Of a DNA stretch of 64,000 bases, positions 35,001-46,400 are shown one piece after another. The position numbers and the translations under genes were made by a program. The stretch's first letter is position 1. The number at the start of each line of letters is the position of its first letter. The notes under the pieces were generated by a model. That model saw nothing but the letters and a program-made list of their open reading frames with translations, was not told the DNA's origin and made no database searches. The stretch is from Primula veris (taxonomy: Eukaryota; Streptophyta; Magnoliopsida; Ericales; Primulaceae): assembly GCA_963682055.1 (NCBI GenBank), contig OY821744.1:26140967-26204966 (forward strand), read 5' to 3'.

Positions 35001-38000
35001 ATAAAGAAAATTAAAGAGCAAATAAGTAGGGTTTTAGGAAAACGTTAATGGGACTCAAAACCATTAGCAATAATTAGCAAAAATAACAACAATTTGGACC
35101 TTTTTTCAGGAGAATCGTCAGCATTGAACTTCATTTTGAATCTGGTACCTTTAGAAATCTGGTTGGACATGCTTTTGTTGTATTTCTGATATGGTATAAC
35201 AAATTCTGCATGCGTAGCCCTGTAATAAAGAAGTTGATATGTTATATTTAAAAATAAAATAAAAGAATAAGAATATTAATAATTTTGTTAATGTAAAGCA
35301 ACTAATTAGGTAGCATCTAAACTGTAACGAACTAAGACAATTAGCAAGACCAGGCTTGGTTTCCTATCCGGTTGTCTCTTAACTTGCATAATCAACCACT
35401 TTTTGCTTTTACTTTGTATTTATACTTCCTCTTCTATGTTAGGCTTTTACAATAGAATGTAGATGAGGGCAGATTTAGAAGTTGCTGTAACACAAAGGAT
35501 TAAGAAAAAAAGTATACAACATTCACTGCTCCTAATAGGGTTAGGTACATTCCACAGCAGCTAACATAGGTTTGGCAGTTTGACATATCATCAGAATTAA
35601 TTTGATAAACTAGACTACCGACCATGATAAATAATTTTCTTTTTGCAATCACTAAATATAAGTTGACACATAACTCCCTGTTTTAATATAAGTTGGCACC
35701 TTTGTGTTCTATTTGTCTAGGCAGATAAGTCAACTTTATAGGTACAGGTATGGGTACTATTTTAATAATAAGTTATTAGTATGAGATAAAGATAGATAAG
35801 AGGTGTACCTTGGGCTATAGAAAACATTAAATGTACTCTTCGATAAAACAGCACCAGCAGAACCAGAAATTATATTCTGATAACTTTGGTTACTTATAAC
35901 CGAACTTGGAAGACCATTTCTAGGTCGGTTGGCCCTCCTAATCCCCAACCTCAGGTCTCCATTTTCGTCCCTAAACAGTATGTTGAATTATCATGTCAAT
36001 TGTCAACGGGGAACAAATAAATTGTAAATGAAATACAAATTTTTCTAATTTTTTTTTATTAATATTAGTCTGTTGGATCTTAGCTCTCTTATTGAGTTAT
36101 GAAAAGTTATCCTAGAGTAACCGCAATCATGTGAAAAAAGTAAAGTTCTAAAGCATGCTTATTATGGTTCTTGGAAACCTTTTCTGCTATTAAAATGGAA
36201 AACTGCTCAAAATACGCAGTTTGGTTCCTAAAATGATTATAGATAATTATTTCAAAAATACCCCTGCCTTAAAAGTACCACAACTATAACCAAATGACTT
36301 TTGTTAAGATAAAACATCAATGTTGTATTATTCTAAACAATAGAGACTTATGCACAATCTGTTATGTTAAAATACAAACAGAGACTAATATATTCCGAAG
36401 AAACGTAGCACCTCAAGAAGAGGATTGCGTCACCAGAAACGAGTTTTTTCTGGCTCACAAAAATGCTCCAACCGGTTGTCAGCAGATGTCGACGTGGCTG
36501 ACCTGGAAAAAAATACCACCTCAACTTTCAAAATCGTTTCATTTGAATGGAAACCTTAGTTATAAATCTTCACGTGAGTACCTCTGTAAATGTGACGAAA
36601 CCTCCATTCAACTCCGTGAAGGTCCTTCGCAACAAGCTCCTGAGAGGGTCTTTGCTGTTTATAATCCTATAAAATATGACAAAACCAGCAAGTGCATAAA
36701 TAAAATTGCCATGGAAGTAGTGTTTCATCTACTATTTTCGTAGTTTCGAAAAACGCTTCTTTTAATCAGTGGATAAGGACAGAACACAATTAGATGTGGT
36801 ACCAAAATAGATACACACATGCTTGTCTGGTTGCAGCTTTTAAGCAAATAAATTTGGAGTTCTAGCTTGAGAAATAAAAAACACGAGACTTGTCCAGCTT
36901 TACAGTTTTTTTTTAAGAGGACAAGAGACAAAAAGCTCAATTTTTAGGCGAATCAATCAAACACAGCCCACCTTATATACCAAAAGCTTAAAGTTTCTGG
37001 CTTATCAGATAAAAAAGCGACACAAGCCGGCCAACTGAATACAGCCCAGAATTTAAGCAAAAAAACTGAGTTAAAGCTTCTAGCTTTTTAGGCAAAAAAG
37101 CGAGAAACCCTCAAGTTATAAACTAACCAACAAAATACAGCTTTTAAGCAAAAAAGCATTAAAAAAACGAGCTTATAAGTTGCAACCTAACAAAGGCCTA
37201 AGCATTAAAACTAGTCAACGGGCAGAAGAAGTATCCAATAAATAAGAGGGCAAGCTAGAACGAAATAGCATAAATAAATAAAAAAGCAAAAGACGCACCA
37301 GGCGGGGGAAACAGTCTTCGGCAGCTCGACGAGGTACAGAGAATCCACCATGAGTGCTAGTGTCAGAGGCCGTTAGTGTCTTACAAAACATGTGTGGAGT
37401 TTTATTAGGCATAATAATACCTTCCTCATCAGCCCCCCTATCTTCATCATGTGTCTTTCCCTCTAAATTTCTTAGTTCCAGCTATATCGTAACAAAAAAT
37501 TAAGTTTATCAAGTAGTTAAAAGGTTTTCTTTTTCTTCTTGTAGAATTTCAAACCTCGTCCAGATTTCTTATTGTTATCTCATGTTGATTAAATAATGGG
37601 TACGTACCCAGTTCTTATTTGAAACAAATACACTGTAGAAGAAAAGAAAATGCCCTACCAAAAACACATTATATTTTTAAAATTTGCAGGGAATCAGTCA
37701 AATGAAACAAAATAAAATGAAAAAGGGCCTATATGGTTCTGATTCTTAATATTTTTGTTTTTAATTGATATTGACACTCTTAAGAGTGTTCTCGAGATTG
37801 GCATCCCTTCAAGGGCCATCAAAGTTACATTTTCATTTTTCAGATTCAAGAAAATAAATATTTTCGGAATAAGTCTAATCATGTTTGCATATATCTCTAA
37901 ATGACTAATTATGTTGTGATTAAAATATACCCATACATGATTCATCATTTTCTACTAATACACTATTGGGGGGGGGGGGGGGGGTGTTCAAACAAAAAAT

Positions 38001-39827
38001 ATGGAAATCTTTAAAATTAGAACCAATTCCATCAAAAGGGAACAGAGAGAAAAAATCACGGCTCTGTATGGTTCCGAAACTTAATATTTTTGTTTCCACT
38101 TAGTTTGGACACTCTGGAAATAACCTTCGTATATTTAGATGCCGTCCATCATTTGTCTAATGTTTGCCAATTACATACTTAATAATCTTATTATAGATTG
38201 TGAGATAAATTTTTTTATTTAGTGTAATCATGTTTTTGTACGTCTCTAAATCTGTTGTACTCAGCATAGTTCTCTAAAAGCTACCCACATAAACAATCAA
38301 CTAAACGCGTTTGCATGACATAACGCAGCCAACAAAACTATATATTTTTCTTGTTAAGCTAGACAGAGAATAAAAAACAAAAATAAATAGCAATATAAAA
38401 GTAGGTCGGATGAAGACAATAACAAAAAAGAGAGTTAAAAGAGCTATAATATTTGCTTGACTGAGGTTTCAAAGCTAGTGGTATGTGTCATCATTTTCGC
38501 TTTCATGCACGAAGCTGAATAACAAGGACATGAATTAAATAACTATTTCACTACTTTTCACCATTTTTTATAGAAGTTAATTTTGCCGGCCTAACAACTC
38601 TTCTCATATCAGAAGAAAAAAAAACAGAATGAGGAATCTACTAGCCGCTTTTCAAGATTGCCTTGTTGCTAAACCTGTTGATACTATACTAAATCTAGCC
38701 AAACACAATCTTACTTTCTTCTCAGATATCTTGAATTCACAAATTAAAATCAATACAAAGTACTATATTACTTATTTTCCCTTTAATTTCTTCTTTTCAT
38801 TCCTTCAACTTTATTCAGTAGAATGATACATGATATATGTTAATATATCGCTACTTCTCAAGAAACAATCCCGAAGATAAACAGAAAGAAAGTAGATTTA
38901 ACCCCCTACCTCTAAATTTGAAGAAAGTAAAAGAGATTAATCTAAAAGAGAAAGGGGGAACACAAATTTCCGCAACAAGCAACTAAATAAAGTAGAATTT
39001 TTCAGATGAAAATGGTGGAATTATCCTCCAAAATAAAAATTAACCGAGCTACAATGAACGGATCATCAGTAGTAGAAATCATAAATATGCAATACCTCTG
39101 TTAGAGGGAGCAGACTCAGCTGTGCATACACCTCATCATTTTCCCTATTAGCCTGTTTCAAAAAACAAAGTTAGTAAACAGTTAAATCCTAAGAAAAATG
39201 CCCAATACTGAGAACTTGATCTTGAACTTAGAAAATATTAAAATAGTCTTACTTAGTTGAGCCCAAAAATAGCTAGAAAGACTAAACCTAAAACTTCTAC
39301 TCCAGTTTACTACAACCAGAAAACAAATAAACACTCTTTCAAGCAAACATTCATGATACTCAGAAGCTTAAAAAAAATGGGGCTAATAAGTTGAGCTTAA
39401 AATTAAGCTGCAGAACAAAAAAACCTGTAGTAACTAGTAAGTAAAGCTCAAAAATTCAACCAGAAAACAAATGGAAAAAAACATAAAGATAAATACTACT
39501 TACAAGCAATTGAACATCCATAACCCTGCAAAAGATTTGAGGAAAAATATCGGATTTTGGCAATTCCATATGTGGAAAAGGAGATGATAACCCAAGTTGT
39601 TCTAAGTGTCCTTGTGGGAAATACACAACAACACTTCTTTTTTTAGGCAAAGTAGATAAAGGCCCAGCACAAGCATGCCATAGCTCCATGTAAATTGAAG
39701 ATGATGATAAAGATAGTGATGAATTTGATGAGGTTGATGATATTGAAGATGAATTATTAGCTCCTTTTTCATTGTTACTCTCCTCCTCCTCTTCCTCAGT
39801 TACACAACAATTCAAATCAAATTCCAT
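32035..39827 (-). CDS. ARF4: Auxin response factor 4, 12 exons, 763 aa
   Basis: ARF4 is a repressor-class ARF that binds TGTCNN auxin response elements and acts in organ polarity and phase change. Exons: 39827-39504, 39152-39096, 37481-37299, 36666-36582, 36502-36412, 35970-35809, 35219-35100, 34993-34924, 34241-34073, 33268-32616, 32513-32323, 32221-32035 (2,292 nt, phases agree). The first in-frame ATG gives MEFDLNCCV with an acidic and Ser-rich N-terminus. The B3 DNA-binding domain spans about 158-262 ([39 protein letters not shown]). The ancillary dimerisation domain is at about 296-378, the middle region runs to about 640, and PB1 spans about 645-720 ([30 protein letters not shown]). PB1 separates it from the PB1-less ARF3/ETTIN. 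Two tasiR-ARF sites lie in exon 10. The exon 7/8 join lacks two residues other ARFs have. Confidence 0.96.
33018..33038 (-). promoter_or_regulatory. tasiR-ARF target site B in ARF4 exon 10
   Basis: The same 21 bases occur a second time, 189 bp downstream in the transcript, again encoding KVLQGQE. Paired sites are characteristic of ARF3 and ARF4, and imply silencing by the miR390-TAS3 pathway. Confidence 0.93.
33207..33227 (-). promoter_or_regulatory. tasiR-ARF target site A in ARF4 exon 10
   Basis: This 21-nt mRNA site encodes KVLQGQE and pairs with the TAS3-derived tasiR-ARF, with a G:U wobble near the middle as in known ARF2/3/4 sites. It is the 5' site of the usual pair. Confidence 0.93.
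37725..38265 (-). repeat. Diverged tandem duplication in ARF4 intron 2
   Basis: The words TATGGTTC, CTTAATATTTTTGTTT, GACACTCT, then TAATCATGTTT and TCTCTAAAT occur in the same order in 37725-37935 and 38064-38265, with many differences. A run of 17 G (37968-37984) lies between the copies. Confidence 0.55.
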
Positions 39828-40480
39828 TTTTTTTAAAAAAAAAAAAGCTAAAATACCTAATTTCACTCTCAGTGTAGCATAACAATTGAGTGGATTTGAA
39901 GAGTACCCAATAAGGGAAAACGCTAATGAAAAAGTGGGCTTAGGCGGAAAAGCATAAAATAAATTTTGATATGAAAAAAGATCCAATTTTTTCGATACTA
40001 TCTTAGTGTAGAACCAAAGAGAGAAGAAACTAAGTGAAATTAAACTATTAAAGAGTACCCAAGAAGCAAAAAAGGGAATAAAAAACTGGGTTTGAGGTGA
40101 AATCAAAGGAGAGTGATTACATGTTTATGAAAAGGGGGATCTTTTTCCAAAAGCAAGAACAGGGGAAAAACAGAGTAGTAGATAGGGAAAAAAAAGCATT
40201 TTTGGATTAAATTAAAAATATATTATGTGATAGAGAGAAGTGAAGATGGTAAGAGAGTATCAAAGTACAACAAGAAACTCAAAGATTTATGAAATATGTA
40301 GAAATTTACAATTACATACATAGATATTATAGATAGATAGATACATAGAAAAAGACAATGTTGGTACAAAACAGTGCTTGGTTTTAGAGAGAGGGAGTAA
40401 GAGAGAGAGAGAGTATGTGTGTTGGTGGAGGGGACAAAGCTAAGACAGTACACAATTATCACTGCCTTGCCCCCATTCCT
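39828..40480 (-). promoter_or_regulatory. ARF4 5' leader and proximal promoter with upstream ORFs
   Basis: The region upstream of the start codon contains several short ORFs on the minus strand: MLH-stop at 39880-39869, an 11-codon ORF at 39955-39923, a bare AUG-UAA at 40122-40117, and one starting at 40200. A (GA)n tract at about 40385-40413 and pyrimidine-rich sequence suit a leader or core promoter. The frame of the main ORF stays open upstream to 40106 but has no earlier ATG, so MEFDLN is the start. The transcript start is not known, so it is uncertain which upstream ORFs are transcribed. Confidence 0.5.
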
Positions 40481-43400
40481 TTGTTTTATTCTCCTTTTTT
40501 TAAACAGAAAAAAAAAAAAAAAAGAGAGGATTTCTTCAAATTGTTTTGTTTACGTTTGTAACACTGCCAGTGTCACACGTTTTTGCGGGTGTGATATGAT
40601 TGAAATATATAAAATAAATATTATTATGTGGAAAATAAAAAAAATATAAAATAGCAGAATATTTAAAATAATTTTGAATTGTTAAAAGATAGATAAAAAG
40701 TGTACTAATTAGTTTTTTAATTTTCTATTATTTATAAGAGTGACATTACGGTAATTAATAAAAAAATGTAAGGGTAATTTTGAAAACAAATGATAAAATT
40801 TAGCAAGCTCAACAAATATTGAGTTGACTTATTATAATATAATGATACCATGTACACTTGATATGGATTTGTGGTAGCAAATTCAGGATTTATTCTTTAA
40901 TTTCAAGTTTCCGACAATAAATATTCTCTTTCTTTTAGCAATTTTATTTTACTTTTTTGAATAGCGGGTTTTTAGCAATTTTTTACCCTCGATTGTGACT
41001 TTTTTCTCAATTATAATACCTGAATTCTTTTTTTTTTTTTTTAGTACCCTGAATTCAAGTTTGTTTTCTATTTTGAACAATCTCGTCCAATTATGTGACG
41101 CATGGAATCGGAATAGTTGAATTCATAGTATTAAACGATAAAGAAATTGAGAATTTAAGGTACTAAATAAAAATTATTTGAGAATTTGGGGAAGAAGCAA
41201 AAAGTTCAAAAAAAAAAGAAAAACAACAACTTGAATTAAGGGTATTAAATAAAAAAAAAGAATTTAGGGTATTAATCGAGAAAACAACAACAATTTAGGA
41301 TGTAAAAACATTAAAAAAAACCTTTGTATATCCCTTAATGCTAGTTATATCATATAAAATTTGCACTTACATACGGTCTCATATTTTAAATAAGAAACGT
41401 TTTTATTTAATTTTAATGTTACGATGATTTATTGTTTAGATTTTAAGTGAAATTGTTTCGTATCATTGAATAGTATAATTTTTAAAGTAGACTTTTTTAG
41501 AGAACAGATGGAGTATTTCGTTGTTTCCTCATATAAAAATGGGTTTAATATAGTTATCAAAACTCAATCCCCATGCATCGTTTTATTCCAAATTTTAAAA
41601 TGTTTTTATTTTCTTTAAGTTTGGTATGCGCTATTTGTATAGAATTATTAACTGTCGCTTCTAGGGGCAGGGAGGTGTAAATGGATTTGATGCGGCAGGC
41701 TATATTTTTTTTTTTTTATAGTTTGATTAACACTACCTTGTTTTCTTAATAAATGGTTATAATTTTTTTTCATTTTTTATAATAATCACTAGTTATATTT
41801 ATTTATAATTTGAAGCCAAAATTTTTTTGAAAAAAAGTAAACATTTATATTTTTTTGAATTATGTCTCTTAGAATGCCAAATAATACCAAATAAACAATT
41901 AAATTTTCAAAAGGTAATAAAAACATGAAAATCAATTTTTTTTAAAGTAACTATTAACAAAATGATGAAATCATCGACTTTACAAAAAAAAAATGAAATT
42001 TAATAACATTTATTAGTGAAAATAAGGTATAGTTATGAAAACTATAAAAAAAAAAAAAGTATAGTTAAGCACTCCCTCTTGGATGTAAATGCTTGGTATT
42101 TCTAAAATATTTTTCCTTGAATAAACGAAAACCTACGAGCTAAATAAAGTTGGCTTTTTTCCTTTTTCCAAAAATGATCCAGCTTGCAACTTCTAAACAG
42201 TCTATACACCTAAATAAACAAAAGAGCCCCAAGTTAAATGAGTCAAGTTCCTTAAAGTCTATATTATTTACTGGTGTGTTTACTCAAAACTTCTACTTCC
42301 TATATAACTATAATATTAAATACTCATACTAAATAGTAGTAGTAATGGCAACCAACCCTAACTAATTCCGTAAGTACATAATTTCCACTATTATGTTTAC
42401 GGTAATTTCTCTTTGAAATCATTGATTTGGATGAAGAAATGGAGATTTCAATGGACGAGCAAATGAGAGTGAGAACGAAAAAAATTAATGAAAAAGCACA
42501 CTGAGAGAATTATTGGGTGTAACACATTCATTTTATCAAACTAACTCTCAAATTAGATTAGACCATTGGATTCAAATGGAGAGTTCACATTTACTAACGC
42601 AGGCTGCATTAGTTTTTTTTTTTTCTAATGCAGCAAAATCGCATCTAACTTCAATGCACCAAGAAAAATGTAACAAATTAATTAAGCTTTTGATTTCTTT
42701 GACATTAAAACTGACTCAATACATTCTGATAAGGTTACAGCGTTATATACATAATACCTAATATTCTTCCCTACTGTATTGTTCAAACCTAGTTTCCATG
42801 TCAATTTTTTTTTAAGCTTGCGAGTTGCAACTAGCTTGACAATTTTAAAACATTAAATATACATCTAGTAAATATATAGAATTGCAATTAATTTTTTCAT
42901 AAGATGCACATATGTTATGTAATTTTACTTATTTCATATTTTTCTTTTGGGATGTATTGTTGGTGTTTCCCAATAATAAAGTTGCAACATTTTATTTATC
43001 AATTTTGATACCAATTAAAATCCACACCTACTCATCGTTTATGTTAATTGTATATACCATTTCAAAACTCGTCGTACAATGTATTCAAATAAATTGAGAA
43101 CCATATCAAAACAAATGCTCAAGTGCTAGCCACTTATAAATTTAACTCAAAATCCGTCCGTGCATGACCACTTTGGAAACACACATGTAAACATAGATTT
43201 TCCAACAAGTATTACCAAAGTTTGTCATACTATTAACTTTAAATTTCAACTATTTAAGTAGTAGTAATGGTAACAAAAAGTAACAGTTCTTGAAATGAAA
43301 AGGGGGGAGTAGTCAATATAAATGGGCCCTCAAAGTTTGGCAGCAACGATCGTGGGTTTGGCTAAGCTACGTTAAAAGCTACGGCTTAATGACTTAGAGA

Positions 43401-46400
43401 CAAACCCTAACAAGTCGTTTTCTCTCTTTATATCTCTGTTTTCTCTTTTAAAATATATCAAGTCTCATCACTTCTGCCACTACATTTGTATTGATTATTT
43501 GCTTCGTTAATTACCCACGCTCCATGTCCCATATGTTGTGTATTACTATTTTACTATACTCGCTACTACTAGCTAATATAATTTAATATTTATATGGTTT
43601 ACAACAATTCTATGTTGTTATTTAGGGTTGTTGTAATTTGTTTTAGATGGACATGTCTGGACGTTACAAACTACATGATGCTGATGAAAAGGGAAAAAAA
43701 ACAACTCAAATCTTGTTAATAAATAAGCATGTTTTTTGTGTTTTTTGGTCCCTTATGAAAAATGGTTTCATTGATGCAAATATCTCGAGATTTTACGCAA
43801 GAAAGAATTCCTCTAAAATTGTCAAGGAAATATTTTTCATAACCAATGTTTGATCATATATAATAAAAGATACACATTTCTAAAGTAAGACGGAACTTGT
43901 CTCACGATGTACATCTATGTTATGCATCACAAACAATTTTTCTGTATTAGATTATTGGATAAACGGTACATAACAATAAATAACAAAATCAAAGTACATA
44001 ATGATACAATGTATACTTTCAATGGATAAAACAATCGGTACTTAATGATTAATAGTTACAACATCACTTATTTCTTAATAGTTAATAGTACTCCTGTGCT
44101 CTATCCATTTCAAATTAAATTACATGTTTTCATTTCTATGCTATTCGATCCATTTTGTAAGTTCACTTCTTATAAATTAAAAAGAATTGTTAGATAATTT
44201 TATATATTTCTTTTCCTCGCCTAACTATTTGAGAATAATTAATGATTATTTTTTAAAATAAGCTATTAAAGTAGGATCAAATTTAATTATGATATCACTC
44301 AAGTTTAGAACTTTCTGTAGTAGGTTTATACTCGGATGGGTTTTATCTCTTGGTTTTTTAAGTTTTCTTTTTTATATCCCGTTTTCTACTTTTATCTTCT
44401 TTATGTATATTTGTTTTTTAATTTTTAATTTTTTACCATATTTCATATTTTTTTCTTTTTTGTCAATTTTCAACCGCTAAAACTCGAGTACAAAAAGGAA
44501 AATAAAGTAAAACCCAAAGGTATATATAGAAAATAAAATTTCAGTAACAAATGTACAAAAGAAAATAAAAGTAGAAACCATGGTAAAAAAAATAAAAAAT
44601 AAGAAAGCACGGTACAAAAGATTTTTTTTTTTTTGAATAAACGAATGTATGAAAAGTGAATAAACCCTACTTGAAACAGTTGAAATATTTATATAAAAAA
44701 ATAAATAAATATATGGGTCCGTTTGGTATAGATTTTTTTGATCAAAATTGATTTTCAAAATCCAAAAATCTAGCAAAAAGATGGATTCTGGAATTTTGGA
44801 TTTTTTTTAGTATTTTGACTAAAAAGGTGGATTTTAACAATAAAAAAAAATCCTAGTAAAAAAACACATTAAAAAAAATATGGATTTTCAAAATCCAAAA
44901 ATACAAAAATCACAATAGGATCATTTTTTATACCCTAGTTTTTTTTTAGAGCATTGGATCAAAAGCAATCTCATCCAAGATTCAACAAAAATTATGAAAA
45001 TATTACTATGTATAATTATCTGCATACACTATTCGATAACACGAGTAGTTAAAAAAAAAGTTTTTAATGCGATTACGTTACGTTATTTTAGAATAACACT
45101 ACCGTAAACCCGGTAAAGATGTGTCACCCACTAAAAACTCAACCCCTGTTAATGAATCCAAAATAACTACTAAAATAAAATTAATTTAAAATTAAAAGTA
45201 AAACTAAAATATTTTATTTGTTGACACAACCTAAATTATAGTGTGCCGTATGAAGAAAAAAATAAAATTCAAATTTAACAACCGTACCGAAAAAGTATCG
45301 GATATGTAATCGTGTAAACCTTTTTATATTTTATACTATTTGTTAACTATTAGATTAAGCAACCCGTAAAAAAAACTAAAATAGACTATATTAAAATAAA
45401 TAAATTAGGAGACCACAAAAATGGATCGGAGTAACCAAGTAAAAAAAAGTGGAGTGCACGCGAGGTCGATAGAAAGTGGGGAAATATTGGGATGATATTA
45501 ACAGAGAAAGGTAAGACAAAGGAATGGCCTGCGCCTTTGGCGCTGCACTATTTCACATTCTCTCTATATATATATATATATATAAAAATATATAGTACAT
45601 TATCATCTCTCACTCTCATATCCAAATATTTACTAAAATGACATCCACACCCCCCCACTTTTATCGTTACCGCACGGACTTACTTTTGCAGGAGCACGAC
45701 CAGTAACTATCTCTCTTTTTTGTTCATTTACTTTTCTCATTCTGAAAATACTGTATTGAATAGATACCCCCACCCTCTTCCACAACATTTTTTTTGCTTA
45801 TTTTGTCTATCAAACCATTGATATCATTCCATGTTTCGTTTTCCATGATATACCTGTTCCATGTGCCATTTGTCTTCCAAATATACCATCCATATCAAAT
45901 AATTATTAATGTGTCTAATCTAATTCATTACCAATTTGTAGGGGGAAGCTAAGTGGGGACGATCGGATACCACGGCACCCCCCATAATTTTAGAAATCTC
46001 AAGTGACGCAATTTTTTTTTAGTACAATTTCTTTTTAGGTGTAGATTTGGCACCCCATAAAAAATATGTTACTTGTACATATATTTTGGCACCCCCCATT
46101 TACATATCCTGGCTTCTCCCCTGTTGGCAATTTGTATTCATTATATTTTCCTAATTATGGATGCAGTATAAATTAATTAAAATTCGTTTTAACCCGCATA
46201 ACTATAATAAATGATATAAAATCTGAATATTATGTTTAAAATAAAATATATAACGAGTTTTATGTCATTACACGTCTCACACGCCACGTGGATAAATTTT
46301 ACTAATATATAAAGAAGGTCAGAAATTTATTGAAATATAACCGATAATGGCAATAATAACGATCTTATGGAGAAAGTAAAAAAGTAGACTTGAAGGGATA

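Noticed and set aside
36294..36743. 149-codon ORF on the plus strand
   Set aside because: It overlaps ARF4 exons 4 and 5 in antisense and has no motif of its own.
39828..40106. N-terminal extension of ARF4 (open frame upstream of the ATG)
   Set aside because: No ATG exists in this frame before MEFDLN and the translated sequence is hydrophobic and unlike ARFs.
41489..41517. Right half of a Stowaway-like end (AGATGGAGTA)
   Set aside because: No left end could be paired with it.
44714..44945. Possible Tourist-like element beginning GGTCCGTTTGGTAT
   Set aside because: A matching inverted end and 3-bp duplication could not be established.
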